NCBI RefSeq assembly: GCF_001591105.1
Contig: NZ_BCUD01000006.1
Span: 186,001 to 250,000, forward strand
DNA length: 64,000 nucleotides
Origin: Vibrio nereis NBRC 15637
GTDB lineage: Bacteria; Pseudomonadota; Gammaproteobacteria; Enterobacterales; Vibrionaceae
Reading direction: 5' to 3'
The translations under genes were made by a program, and so were the position numbers. Positions 37,591 through 45,837 of the stretch are shown here, in pieces. The notes under the pieces were generated by a model. It was not told where the DNA came from and made no database searches. It saw only the letters and a program-made list of their open reading frames with translations. Numbering within the stretch: position 1 is the stretch's first letter; every line of letters starts with the position of its first letter.

Positions 37591-38771
37591 TGAGCCAACT
37601 AACGCCTCCTGCTTTAAGCCTTTATGTCCACATCCCATGGTGTGTACAAAAGTGCCCGTACTGCGATTTTAACTCGCACGCACTCAAAGCCGAGATCCCA
37701 GAGCAGCAGTACATCGCTGCTCTACTGGAAGATCTCGACAGCGATATCGAACGCTACCAGCTTAAGGCGAATCCGCGCCCGCTCCATTCGATTTTTATCG
37801 GAGGCGGTACGCCGAGCCTTATCTCCGCCGAAGGTATCGCAGACCTGTTGAAAGGCATTGAACAGCGCATTCCTTTTAAGCCTGAGATTGAGATCACCAT
37901 GGAAGCCAACCCAGGCACAATTGAAGCGGAACGTTTCGCGGGCTATCGCAAAGCAGGCGTCACTCGGATCTCTATCGGTGTGCAGAGTTTTGAGCAATCG
38001 AAACTGGAAAGGTTGGGTCGTATTCACGGTCAGAACGAGGCAGTTAACGCAGCGAAATTAGCCCATCAAATCGGCTTGAACAGTTTTAACCTTGACCTGA
38101 TGCACGGCTTGCCGGATCAATCCGTCGAGCAAGCGCTGGCGGACTTGGACAAAGCGATCGAACTGAACCCACCACATCTGTCGTGGTATCAGCTTACCAT
38201 TGAGCCTAACACCATGTTCTACTACAAACCGCCAGCACTGCCTGACGACGACGACCTGTGGGACATTTTTGAGTTAGGCCACCAGAAGCTCGCGGCAGCA
38301 GGTTACGTCCAGTACGAAATATCAGGCTACAGCAAGCCTGGCTATCAGTGCCAGCACAACCTTAACTACTGGCGTTTTGGTGACTACTTAGGAATCGGCT
38401 GTGGCTCGCACGGCAAGCTGAGTTTTGCTGACGGGCGCATCATTCGCACCACCAAAGTGAAACACCCAAAAGGCTATTTGGCAGCGTATCAGAATATGGT
38501 CAAACCGTATTTAGACAGTGAAACGAATGTCGCGGCTGAAGATAGACCGTTTGAGTTCTTTATGAACCGCTTTAGATTGATGGAAGCGTGCCCAAAACAA
38601 GATTTTCTCGATACCACTGGTTTAGGGTTTGACGCCATAAAACCGACCATCGACTGGGCAAAAGAGATGGGTTACCTGAGCGAGTCTGAAACGCACTGGC
38701 AAATTACCGAGAAAGGCAAACTGTTTTTGAACGACCTTCTCGAAGCCTTTATGTCTGAGGACGAGGATTAA
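37590..38771 (+). CDS. hemW: HemW, radical SAM heme chaperone
   Basis: Formerly called HemN-like coproporphyrinogen oxidase; now a heme-binding protein implicated in heme delivery. 393 aa. Radical SAM cluster motif CVQKCPYC (CxxxCxxC) in HIPWCVQKCPYCDFN; IFIGGGTPSL; MEANPGT; SIGVQSF; and ISGYSKPGYQCQHNLNYW. Ends tail-to-tail with the AlkA-family gene, overlapping by 4 bp inside a 14-bp palindrome. Confidence 0.95.
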   Translation: MSQLTPPALSLYVHIPWCVQKCPYCDFNSHALKAEIPEQQYIAALLEDLDSDIERYQLKANPRPLHSIFIGGGTPSLISAEGIADLLKGIEQRIPFKPEIEITMEANPGTIEAERFAGYRKAGVTRISIGVQSFEQSKLERLGRIHGQNEAVNAAKLAHQIGLNSFNLDLMHGLPDQSVEQALADLDKAIELNPPHLSWYQLTIEPNTMFYYKPPALPDDDDLWDIFELGHQKLAAAGYVQYEISGYSKPGYQCQHNLNYWRFGDYLGIGCGSHGKLSFADGRIIRTTKVKHPKGYLAAYQNMVKPYLDSETNVAAEDRPFEFFMNRFRLMEACPKQDFLDTTGLGFDAIKPTIDWAKEMGYLSESETHWQITEKGKLFLNDLLEAFMSEDED

Positions 38772-39394
38772 TCCTCTTTCATTAGCTCTGCGTCCATCAC
38801 CTCCCAAACGTGCAGGGCAAAATACGTTCGATAAGGTGTCACAGACTGAAGGATCTCCTCACTGCTGACACCTTGCTGCTCTGCCATTCGCTTTAAGCCG
38901 CGTTTTAACGCCAGATCACCGTCTGACCACACATCAGGATGAGCGAAGAAAAACATCAGTGCCATTTCAGCCGTCCACTGCCCGACGCCCCATAACTGCA
39001 CCAGTTGCTCGATAATAAATTGCGCGTCGTCACTTTGATGCACCGATGGACAAATAATGCCTTCTTTGAGCGCGTGGTTGATGCCCAATAACGTCTTCAC
39101 TTTGGCGTTAGACAACCCACAACCTCTTAATGTGTCGTAATGCTCTTCGACCAATAACCTAGGCAGCCCCAGATCTAACGACTGAGCCTCAACACGTTGC
39201 CAGATCGTTTTTGCTGCCGTAACAGAAAGCTGCTGCCCGGCGACCGCGCGACTTAAGTATGTAAGGAACTGCTCTTGTGGCTGCTTCTCGATATGCTGTG
39301 GGCCGTTCTTGCGCACCACCTCATGCAGCAAAGGGTAAACCACCAGCTTATTCAGTAATTCATCGTGTATCCATTCAGACTCTTGCTTCGTCAT
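38768..39394 (-). CDS. DNA-3-methyladenine glycosylase, AlkA-like HhH-GPD family (208 aa)
   Basis: Base-excision repair glycosylase. The helix-hairpin-helix is LWGVGQWTAEMALMF and the conserved catalytic Asp lies in WSDGDLALKRGL. YLSRAVAGQQLSVTAAKTIW fits the HhH-GPD core. It lacks the N-terminal TATA-like domain of E. coli AlkA, as in the shorter family-2 members. Probably co-transcribed with glsB, which starts 949 bp upstream and ends 28 bp before this gene's start. Confidence 0.88.
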   Translation of the reverse strand: MTKQESEWIHDELLNKLVVYPLLHEVVRKNGPQHIEKQPQEQFLTYLSRAVAGQQLSVTAAKTIWQRVEAQSLDLGLPRLLVEEHYDTLRGCGLSNAKVKTLLGINHALKEGIICPSVHQSDDAQFIIEQLVQLWGVGQWTAEMALMFFFAHPDVWSDGDLALKRGLKRMAEQQGVSSEEILQSVTPYRTYFALHVWEVMDAELMKED

Positions 39395-39422
39395 ATCGCC
39401 TCCTGCACCGACTTACTTAAGT

Positions 39423-40343
39423 CTAGAAGATAGAACGACCGATCCGCTCAGAAAGCAGCTCCAACGCTTTTGTTCCTGCCAGTGAGTTGCCTGATGGGTC
39501 AAGCTCAGGCGACCATACCGCAATCGTCATTTCGCCCGGTACAATCGCGATAATACCGCCACCAACACCAGACTTACCTGGCATACCAACGCGGTAAGCA
39601 AACTCGCCGGCTCCGTCATATAAGCCACACGTTGCCAGCAGTGCATTAAGCTGTTTGGTTTGCGTTGGGGTGATCACAGAACGTCCAGTTTGTACCGATG
39701 TACCTTTGTTCGCTAAATAGCTAAAGGTTTTCGCCAAATCGACACAGCTCATTTTAAGCGCACAGGCGTGAAAGTAATTGTTGAGTACCGGAATGACTTC
39801 ATTTTCGAAGTTGCCAAACGAACGCATCAAATAGGCGATGGCGGCATTGCGATCGCTGTGCATCATTTCCGACGCGGCAACCACTTTGTCGTAGCAGATG
39901 TGCGTATCACCCGAGAGCTGACGAACGAACTCCAACAAACGCTGACGAGGGGCGGACAAACGGCTATTCAGCAAATCAGCCACCACAATCGCGCCCGCAT
40001 TAATAAAGGGGTTGCGCGGAATGCCCTGCTCCATTTCAAGCTGGATCAACGAGTTAAATGCTTGACCCGATGGTTCTTTACCTACGCGCGTCCAGATCTC
40101 GTCAGGTTTATACAGGCACATTGCTAGGGTCAAGCTCAGCGCTTTAGAGATCGACTGAATAGAGAACGACTCATCCGCGTCCCCTGCTTTGATCACTTCC
40201 CCTTCATTGGTAAAAACCGCAATACCTAATTTGTTAGCCGGCACTTTCTCCAAAGCCGGAATATAATCCGCCACTTTGCCGTGACCGATAAGTGGACGAA
40301 CTTCGTTAAGGATTTCAGCTAAAATTTCTTTTGTTGGTTTCAT
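39423..40343 (-). CDS. glsB: Glutaminase
   Basis: Hydrolyses glutamine to glutamate and ammonia. 306 aa, beta-lactamase-like fold. [11 protein letters not shown] carries the catalytic SxxK Ser/Lys; [38 protein letters not shown] and [18 protein letters not shown] are family hallmarks. It resembles E. coli GlsB (YneH, 308 aa) in length and motifs. Transcribed from the minus strand, after the trmB terminator. Confidence 0.94.
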   Translation of the reverse strand: MKPTKEILAEILNEVRPLIGHGKVADYIPALEKVPANKLGIAVFTNEGEVIKAGDADESFSIQSISKALSLTLAMCLYKPDEIWTRVGKEPSGQAFNSLIQLEMEQGIPRNPFINAGAIVVADLLNSRLSAPRQRLLEFVRQLSGDTHICYDKVVAASEMMHSDRNAAIAYLMRSFGNFENEVIPVLNNYFHACALKMSCVDLAKTFSYLANKGTSVQTGRSVITPTQTKQLNALLATCGLYDGAGEFAYRVGMPGKSGVGGGIIAIVPGEMTIAVWSPELDPSGNSLAGTKALELLSERIGRSIF

Positions 40344-40388
40344 TACTTACCTATTTATCAAAGGCTTATTATTTTTCTTACCGGGTCA

Positions 40389-40418
40389 AAAAAGCCAACA
40401 TCCTTCAATGTTGGCTTT
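40389..40418 (-). terminator. Rho-independent terminator of trmB
   Basis: AAAGCCAACAT pairs with ATGTTGGCTTT; on the minus strand TTTTTTGACCC follows. 35 bp after the trmB stop. Confidence 0.9.
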
Positions 40419-40452
40419 CTTAATATTCAACGATATTAGCGCTGTGAGTCGT

Positions 40453-41172
40453 TTATTTTACGCGCTTATATTTAATATCCCACACGCCGTGACCCAAACG
40501 GTGACCACGCGCTTCAAATTTTGTTAGAGGACGGTCTTCCGGACGAGGAACAAAATCACCTTCTTGTGCAATGTTCTCAAAACCAGGAGCTTGGTTCATC
40601 ACTTCAACCATGTGCTCTGCGTAGTTTTCCCAATCCGTCGCCATGTGGAAAACACCTTCACCAAGAATCAGCTTTTCACGTACCATTTCAGCAAAGTCTA
40701 GCTGAACAATACGACGCTTATGATGACGCTTTTTATGCCATGGGTCTGGGAAGAATAGCTGTAGCGTTGCCAAGCTGCTGTCTGGAATCATGTTCGCAAA
40801 CACTTCCACCGCATCGTGACACATCACACGTAGGTTCGTCACACCCGCATCGCGAGCATCTGACAAACAAGCGCCTACGCCTGGACTGTGTACTTCAATA
40901 CCAATGAAGTTTTTCTCAGGTGCGTTTTTCGCCATTTCAACCAATGAAGCACCCATACCAAAGCCGATCTCAAGTACTACAGGGTTATCGTTGCCGAATA
41001 CTTCGTTCCAGTCGAGCAGCTTCTCTTGATAGTCGATACCCATGGTTGGCCAACACTCATTCATCGCGTTTTCTTGGCCTTTTGTTAAGCGGCCTTCGCG
41101 GCGAACAAAACTGCGCACTTTACGGATCAACTTACCGTCTTCTGTGTATTCGTTGGTAGTCACTTCACTCAT
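40453..41172 (-). CDS. trmB: tRNA (guanine-N7)-methyltransferase
   Basis: Makes m7G46 in tRNA. ATG at 41172 gives [22 protein letters not shown] and 239 aa, the E. coli length. The frame is open for 77 further codons, but that extension runs into the mutY promoter region and has no family similarity. SAM site [11 protein letters not shown], then [31 protein letters not shown] and [14 protein letters not shown]. Divergent from mutY across 208 bp. Confidence 0.95.
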   Translation of the reverse strand: MSEVTTNEYTEDGKLIRKVRSFVRREGRLTKGQENAMNECWPTMGIDYQEKLLDWNEVFGNDNPVVLEIGFGMGASLVEMAKNAPEKNFIGIEVHSPGVGACLSDARDAGVTNLRVMCHDAVEVFANMIPDSSLATLQLFFPDPWHKKRHHKRRIVQLDFAEMVREKLILGEGVFHMATDWENYAEHMVEVMNQAPGFENIAQEGDFVPRPEDRPLTKFEARGHRLGHGVWDIKYKRVK

Positions 41173-41380
41173 TGATATTGCCTGTATAAATTTTGCACTC
41201 GACTCAAAGGGCTTGTGATTATCCAAAGAATTGCTACGGGTGCAAGTCTTTTCCCGAAAATCCCGTATGTTCCCGGCTGGTCTTAACCGATGAACAGATA
41301 ACCACACACTTTGTCGGTTGTACAAATTGCTCAATTTGTGGTGCAATTTTGCTATACAAATATTAAACACAGAGCAAGTC

Positions 41381-42445
41381 GTGACCCCTTTTGCCAAAGC
41401 CATACTAGATTGGTATGACGCCTATGGAAGAAAAAACCTCCCATGGCAACAAAATAAGACCGCTTACAGCGTCTGGCTGTCTGAGATCATGCTTCAACAG
41501 ACTCAAGTAGCGACAGTTATCCCTTACTACGAACGTTTTCTTCAGCGATTCCCAACGGTTATCGATCTTGCAAACGCCGAACAAGACGAAGTGCTGCACT
41601 TATGGACGGGCTTAGGTTATTACGCTCGCGCCCGCAATTTACATAAGGCAGCCAAAACCGTTGCAGAGCAATACAACGGTGAGTTCCCATTAGATATAGA
41701 GCAAATGAACGCTTTACCTGGGATCGGCCGTTCGACTGCGGCTGCTATCCTATCGTCGGTGCATAAACAACCGCACGCGATTCTTGATGGCAATGTGAAA
41801 CGTACCTTAGCGCGCTGCTTTGCGGTTGATGGCTGGCCAGGGCAAAAGAAAGTCGAAAATCAGCTTTGGGAACACGCAGAAGCGCATACGCCAAACAGCG
41901 ATGTCGATAAATACAACCAAGCAATGATGGACATGGGCGCGATGGTTTGTACCCGCAGTAAGCCCAAATGTACGTTGTGCCCGGTGGAGTCGCTGTGTGT
42001 ATCCAACAAGCAAGGCAACCCTCTCGATTACCCCGGTAAAAAACCGAAGAAAGAAAAACCAGTAAAAGAGACGTGGTTCGTCATGCTGCACCACAACAAC
42101 CATATCTGGTTAGAGCAGCGCCCTCAGTCTGGCATCTGGGGCGGATTATTCTGTTTTCCAGAACATAGCAATGATGAACTCGATCATCTGCTCTCATTGC
42201 GCGGCGTCCGTGAGCCAGACATCCACCAGAAAAAACAATTAATTGCCTTTAGACACACTTTTAGCCATTACCATCTCGATATCACGCCAATTCTGGTAGA
42301 ACTATCAAAGCAACCGGATGTGGTAATGGAAGGAAGCAAAGGTCTTTGGTATAACTTATCAAAACCTGAAGAGATCGGCCTAGCGGCTCCAGTAAAACAG
42401 TTACTGGACAGCCTTCCGTTCGAACTTCAATCAGAACACGATTAA
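41381..42445 (+). CDS. mutY: A/G-specific adenine glycosylase
   Basis: Removes adenine mispaired with 8-oxoguanine. GTG at 41381 is preferred because the protein then starts [22 protein letters not shown], aligning with E. coli MutY, and is 354 aa; the longer frame to 41318 adds 21 unlikely residues. Catalytic Glu in [10 protein letters not shown], Hh[14 protein letters not shown] with Asp in ILDGNVKR, [4Fe-4S] ligands in [17 protein letters not shown] (C-x6-C-x2-C-x5-C), and a C-terminal NUDIX-like domain. Followed by yggX after 9 bp, the classic order. Confidence 0.95.
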   Translation: MTPFAKAILDWYDAYGRKNLPWQQNKTAYSVWLSEIMLQQTQVATVIPYYERFLQRFPTVIDLANAEQDEVLHLWTGLGYYARARNLHKAAKTVAEQYNGEFPLDIEQMNALPGIGRSTAAAILSSVHKQPHAILDGNVKRTLARCFAVDGWPGQKKVENQLWEHAEAHTPNSDVDKYNQAMMDMGAMVCTRSKPKCTLCPVESLCVSNKQGNPLDYPGKKPKKEKPVKETWFVMLHHNNHIWLEQRPQSGIWGGLFCFPEHSNDELDHLLSLRGVREPDIHQKKQLIAFRHTFSHYHLDITPILVELSKQPDVVMEGSKGLWYNLSKPEEIGLAAPVKQLLDSLPFELQSEHD

Positions 42446-42454
42446 GGAGTCATC

Positions 42455-42727
42455 ATGAGCCGCACCGTATTTTGTGCTCGATTACAGAAAGAAGCTGAAG
42501 GTATGGACTTTCAGTTGTACCCAGGTGAGCTGGGTAAACGTATTTTTGACAATATCTCTAAAGAAGCATGGGCTGAGTGGCAACACAAACAGACAATGCT
42601 GATCAATGAGAAAAAACTCAACATGATGGATCCTGAGCATCGTAAATTACTTGAGACAGAGATGGTGAATTTCCTTTTCGAAGGTAAAGATGTTCATATC
42701 GAAGGCTACACGCCACCAAGCGAGTAA
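42455..42727 (+). CDS. yggX: Fe(2+)-trafficking/oxidative-damage protection protein YggX
   Basis: 90-aa cytoplasmic protein that protects Fe-S clusters in enterobacteria, partly SoxRS-controlled there. [22 protein letters not shown] contains the conserved Cys; [24 protein letters not shown] follows. Co-transcribed with mutY, an Fe-S enzyme, so a shared repair role makes sense. Confidence 0.95.
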   Translation: MSRTVFCARLQKEAEGMDFQLYPGELGKRIFDNISKEAWAEWQHKQTMLINEKKLNMMDPEHRKLLETEMVNFLFEGKDVHIEGYTPPSE

Positions 42728-42749
42728 TACCCAGCGATAACTCAATAGT

Positions 42750-42784
42750 AAAAGACATCACTGCTCTGCACTGGTGTCTTTTTT
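42750..42784 (+). terminator. Terminator of mutY-yggX
   Basis: AAAAGACATCA pairs with TGGTGTCTTTT (one G-T) and runs into TTTTTT. The frame of the next gene is open from inside this hairpin, so that gene must start later. Confidence 0.75.
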
Positions 42785-42836
42785 ACGCCTCCGATTCGGT
42801 ACGAACACGGGGAGCGATAGCATTGGCATAGATATC

Positions 42837-43976
42837 ATGATGAAAAAGTTAACTTATTTGCTTTTAGCACTGGCGATCACTGGCTGTAGCCGCGAGTTTG
42901 TCGAAGGTTTTTACGATGTCAATTACGAGCCGACCAACCGTTTTGCTCGTAATCTAGCCCAGTTGCCAGGACAATTTGAAAAAGACACGGCGGCATTAGA
43001 CACCCTTATTAGCAGTTTTTCCGGCAACATTGAAAAGCGTTGGGGCAAAAATGAAGTTAAGTATGCGGGTAAAAGCAATTACGTTAAGTACATCGACAAC
43101 TATCTCAGCCGTTCAGAGGTGAATTTCAATCAAGGCCTTATTACTGTAGAGACCGTCTCCCCCACCGCTCCGAAAGAGCACCTCAAAAACGCGATTGTGA
43201 CCACGCTACTGACGCCCGATGATCCTGCGCAAGTCGATCTTTTCTCGTCTAAAGATATTCGCTTAGAAGGCCAACCTTTTCTTTATCAACAAGTGGTCGA
43301 TCAAGAAAATAAGCCCATCCAATGGTCATGGCGAGCAAACCGATTTGCTGATTACCTGATCGCGAACAAACTCAAAGTCAAACAGGTCGACTTTAAAAAA
43401 GCCTACTACGTCGAAATTCCTATGGTCGAAGAACAACTAGAAATTCGCAGTTATAAATACGCCAATATTGTTCGTCGGGCATCGAAAAAATATGGCATTC
43501 CTGAAGATCTTATTTACGCCATTATCAAAACCGAAAGTAGCTTTAACCCTTATGCCGTGAGCTGGGCGAATGCATACGGTCTAATGCAAGTTGTACCTAA
43601 AACGGCGGGCAGAGACGTATTTAAGCTCGTAAAGAAACGATCAGGACAACCGACACCAGAGTATTTGTTTAACCCGGAGAACAATATTGACGCCGGAACC
43701 GCGTATTTTTACATCCTAAAAAACCGCTACCTGAAAGATGTAGACCATCCTACCTCACTCGAATACAGCATGATCTCTGCTTACAATGGTGGCACTGGCG
43801 GTGTTTTGAACACTTTCAACAGAAAAGATCGCAAACGCGCAATGCGAGACTTAAATTCTTTACACCCTAATCAAGTTTTTTGGGCCCTAACCAAAAAACA
43901 TCCGAACGCTGAAGCACGTAGATACCTAGAAAAAGTTACAAAATTCAAAAAAGATTTTAACGCTGGTAGAACCTAA
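42837..43976 (+). CDS. mltC: Membrane-bound lytic murein transglycosylase C
   Basis: Lipoprotein that cleaves peptidoglycan to 1,6-anhydro products. The start at 42837 (ATGATGAAAAAG; either Met possible) gives a lipoprotein signal peptide with lipobox LAITGC. The frame extends upstream to 42774, but that part overlaps a terminator. The SLT domain occupies the C-terminal half: catalytic Glu in AIIKTESSFNPYAVSWANAYGLMQV (quoted in part: TESSFNPYAVS) and SAYNGGTGGVL. No strong SD precedes the start. Length (379 aa) is close to E. coli MltC (359). Confidence 0.9.
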   Translation: MMKKLTYLLLALAITGCSREFVEGFYDVNYEPTNRFARNLAQLPGQFEKDTAALDTLISSFSGNIEKRWGKNEVKYAGKSNYVKYIDNYLSRSEVNFNQGLITVETVSPTAPKEHLKNAIVTTLLTPDDPAQVDLFSSKDIRLEGQPFLYQQVVDQENKPIQWSWRANRFADYLIANKLKVKQVDFKKAYYVEIPMVEEQLEIRSYKYANIVRRASKKYGIPEDLIYAIIKTESSFNPYAVSWANAYGLMQVVPKTAGRDVFKLVKKRSGQPTPEYLFNPENNIDAGTAYFYILKNRYLKDVDHPTSLEYSMISAYNGGTGGVLNTFNRKDRKRAMRDLNSLHPNQVFWALTKKHPNAEARRYLEKVTKFKKDFNAGRT

Positions 43977-44039
43977 CTAGCTAAAACGTCTAAATTATCG
44001 ACACTTAACCACTTTTTTGATTTTTTTTATAAAAACAAG

Positions 44040-44068
44040 TTGACGGCAAGGCCTAAAATCCGTTTAAT
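44040..44068 (+). promoter_or_regulatory. Promoter of tRNA operon 1
   Basis: TTGACG (44040-44045), a 17-nt spacer and TTTAAT (44063-44068), followed by a GC-rich discriminator AGCGCTCCG before the first tRNA. This fits a strong stringently controlled tRNA promoter. Confidence 0.75.
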
Positions 44069-44079
44069 AGCGCTCCGTC

Positions 44080-44155
44080 GCCCGGATAGCTCAGTCGGTA
44101 GAGCAGAGGATTGAAAATCCTCGTGTCGGTGGTTCGATTCCGCCTCCGGGCACCA
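44080..44155 (+). tRNA. tRNA-Phe (GAA)
   Basis: 76 nt with CCA encoded. Acceptor GCCCGGA / TCCGGGC; anticodon stem GAGGA / TCCTC with loop TTGAAAA; T loop TTCGATT. Confidence 0.97.
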
Positions 44156-44166
44156 CAATTTGATTG

Positions 44167-44185
44167 TTGGTGTCTAAGACATCAA
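44167..44185 (+). other. Hairpin in the Phe-Thr tRNA spacer
   Basis: TTGGTGT and ACATCAA pair (one G-T) around CTAAG. A likely processing element of the polycistronic tRNA transcript; the same geometry recurs in the other long spacers. Confidence 0.45.
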
Positions 44186-44208
44186 TAAGTTAGCAAAGAA
44201 TAAAGTGT

Positions 44209-44284
<76 letters not shown>

Positions 44285-44291
44285 TTCTTTT

Positions 44292-44367
44292 GCCTCGATA
44301 GCTCAGTCGGTAGAGCAGAGGATTGAAAATCCTCGTGTCGGTGGTTCGATTCCGCCTCGAGGCACCA
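44292..44367 (+). tRNA. tRNA-Phe (GAA), variant acceptor stem
   Basis: 76 nt with CCA. The body is identical to the other tRNA-Phe genes, but the acceptor stem is GCCTCGA / TCGAGGC instead of GCCCGGA / TCCGGGC. Pairs 4-69 and 5-68 are both changed and both remain Watson-Crick. It lies only 7 nt after tRNA-Thr. Confidence 0.95.
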
Positions 44368-44406
44368 TTATTTGGTGCTTCACTTCGAAAGAAGTGACAC
44401 AAATAA
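44368..44406 (+). other. Long hairpin filling the variant Phe-Asn spacer
   Basis: TCACTTC-GAAA-GAAGTGA (44380-44397) is extended by GTG/CAC and TTATTT/AAATAA pairs. The structure occupies nearly the whole 40-nt spacer. Confidence 0.5.
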
Positions 44407-44407
44407 T

Positions 44408-44483
44408 TCCCCCTTAGTTCAGTTGGTAGAACGGCGGACTGTTAATCCGTATGTCGCAGGTTCGAGTCCCGCAGGGGGAGCCA
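44408..44483 (+). tRNA. tRNA-Asn (GTT)
   Basis: 76 nt with CCA. Acceptor TCCCCCT / AGGGGGA; anticodon stem GCGGA / TCCGT with loop CTGTTAA; T loop TTCGAGT. Confidence 0.97.
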
Positions 44484-44487
44484 TATT

Positions 44488-44521
44488 AGAAAAAGCCTCA
44501 TCACACGATGAGGCTTTTTCG
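44488..44521 (+). terminator. Terminator of tRNA operon 1
   Basis: AAAAAGCCTCATC-ACAC-GATGAGGCTTTTT, perfect 13-bp stem. Confidence 0.92.
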
Positions 44522-44553
44522 TATCTAACGCTCCTGCTTTGTTCCAAAGCAAT

Positions 44554-44613
44554 GTCTCAGCCGAAACGTCGGACCGCACTAGCCGGCCGCATTGAGTCCC
44601 ACAGGGGAAGCCA
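44554..44613 (+). pseudogene. Decayed tRNA-Asn remnant
   Basis: The 3' part TTGAGTCCCACAGGGGAAGCCA matches tRNA-Asn positions from the T loop to CCA with only a few changes (written here as two pieces: TTGAGTCCCACAGGGG and AAGCCA). CGGAC of the anticodon stem and a GTCTCAG piece of the D arm are recognisable upstream, with a deletion between. Acceptor pairing and the anticodon loop are lost. It is followed by its own terminator-like hairpin and the same CGTATCT tail as the intact operon end. Confidence 0.65.
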
Positions 44614-44621
44614 CTTTTAAG

Positions 44622-44663
44622 AAGCCAAGACTAGACGTCCCCGACGAAAGGCTTGGCTTTTTT
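44622..44663 (+). terminator. Terminator-like hairpin after the tRNA-Asn remnant
   Basis: AAGCCAAG (44622-44629) pairs with CTTGGCTT (44652-44659), then TTTTCG. The downstream CGTATCTGACACGCCTG resembles the sequence after the operon 1 terminator. Confidence 0.6.
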
Positions 44664-45195
44664 CGTATCTGACACGCCTGACTAAACCATTTCCCACCCA
44701 CTGAAATGAAATCACGCGAACACAAGTCGCTACGTGGTGTTCTGGACTTATCACCGACTTTTCTGCCACAGTGCCCTACTTTTCCAACTCTCCTCCATCA
44801 AGTATTCATTAGAGAGCCAATCTGCCCATGGTGATCGAGGTTCATAAACGGTCAGCAGTGTCATCTCACTTATGAGCAAGTGCAGCTGCTTATAAATATT
44901 AATGACTTTCCACTTCAGCCATTAAAAATTAGCGTTGTCGACACAAGAAATGATCACGCCATGCGTCTAAAACTCTTAAAATTAGACAGGTCCATTTACT
45001 ATTAACAGTTAATTCTCGACTTAAGTAACAAAAAACAGGCGTTAATGTGCCGCTTTTCTGTGTTTGAGATACACTAAATACCGCTGTTGTATGTGTATGC
45101 TCTGTTGGTCTCTATACATTTCTTATCCAAAATGAGCAAAAACAGCCCATTAAGTATAGAAAAACATCAAACGATATTTTTTTTGCATTTTAGTG
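44664..45195. other. Spacer between the two tRNA operons
   Basis: About 530 bp with no convincing gene, RNA or ordered repeat. Small open frames here are short and overlap the following tRNA. It is probably decayed sequence left by duplication or recombination between tRNA operons. Confidence 0.4.
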
Positions 45196-45224
45196 TTGAC
45201 GTTAAACCCGAAAAACCGTTTAAT
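45196..45224 (+). promoter_or_regulatory. Promoter of tRNA operon 2
   Basis: TTGACG (45196-45201), a 17-nt spacer and TTTAAT (45219-45224): the same hexamers and spacing as the operon 1 promoter. Confidence 0.75.
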
Positions 45225-45234
45225 ACACCTCGTC

Positions 45235-45310
45235 GCCCGGATAGCTCAGTCGGTAGAGCAGAGGATTGAAAATCCTCGTGTCGGTGGTTCGATTCCGCCT
45301 CCGGGCACCA
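45235..45310 (+). tRNA. tRNA-Phe (GAA)
   Basis: 76 nt with CCA, identical to the copy at 44080. Confidence 0.97.
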
Positions 45311-45320
45311 CAATTTATTA

Positions 45321-45345
45321 ATTGTTGGTGCTTTGCACGAACAAT
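45321..45345 (+). other. Hairpin in the operon 2 Phe-Thr spacer
   Basis: ATTGTT/AACAAT and GTGC/GCAC pair around TTT with one mismatch. The spacer is homologous to the operon 1 spacer at its ends, but the hairpin sequence differs. Confidence 0.45.
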
Positions 45346-45365
45346 AGTTAAAAAGAATAAAGTGT

Positions 45366-45441
<76 letters not shown>

Positions 45442-45466
45442 TTCATTCTTTTTATTGAAAGATAAT

Positions 45467-45542
45467 TCCCCCTTAGTTCAGTTGGTAGAACGGCGGACTG
45501 TTAATCCGTATGTCGCAGGTTCGAGTCCCGCAGGGGGAGCCA
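45467..45542 (+). tRNA. tRNA-Asn (GTT)
   Basis: 76 nt with CCA, identical to the copy at 44408. Confidence 0.97.
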
Positions 45543-45549
45543 CTTTCAA

Positions 45550-45572
45550 TCAATAAGCTTTAAGCTTGTTGA
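45550..45572 (+). other. Hairpin in the Asn-Thr spacer
   Basis: TCAATAAG pairs with CTTGTTGA (one G-T) around CTTTAAG, within the 40-nt spacer. Confidence 0.45.
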
Positions 45573-45582
45573 TGATAAAGGC

Positions 45583-45658
<76 letters not shown>

Positions 45659-45663
45659 CCTTT

Positions 45664-45739
45664 TCCCCCTTAGTTCAGTTGGTAGAACGGCGGACTGTTA
45701 ATCCGTATGTCGCAGGTTCGAGTCCCGCAGGGGGAGCCA
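45664..45739 (+). tRNA. tRNA-Asn (GTT)
   Basis: 76 nt with CCA, third intact copy, only 5 nt after tRNA-Thr. Confidence 0.97.
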
Positions 45740-45745
45740 TATTAG

Positions 45746-45775
45746 AAAAAGCCGCATCTTTTGATGCGGCTTTTT
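45746..45775 (+). terminator. Terminator of tRNA operon 2
   Basis: AAAAAGCCGCATC-TTTT-GATGCGGCTTTTT. Same flanks (ATTAGA ... CGTAT) as the operon 1 terminator with different stem pairs. Confidence 0.92.
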
Positions 45776-45837
45776 CGTATTCATAACTTGAAATACTCAC
45801 TCAAGATATCTACCTCGCTTCCTTACATACTTTCACC

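Noticed and set aside
41173..41403. N-terminal extension of trmB
   Set aside because: The 77 extra residues have no family counterpart and cover the divergent mutY upstream region.
44372..44620. Open frame of 82 codons spanning tRNA-Asn and its terminator
   Set aside because: It overlaps a tRNA, a terminator and a tRNA remnant, with no RBS or protein-like composition.
45087..45269. Open frame of 60 codons before tRNA operon 2
   Set aside because: It runs through the operon promoter into tRNA-Phe; no recognisable domain or ribosome site.
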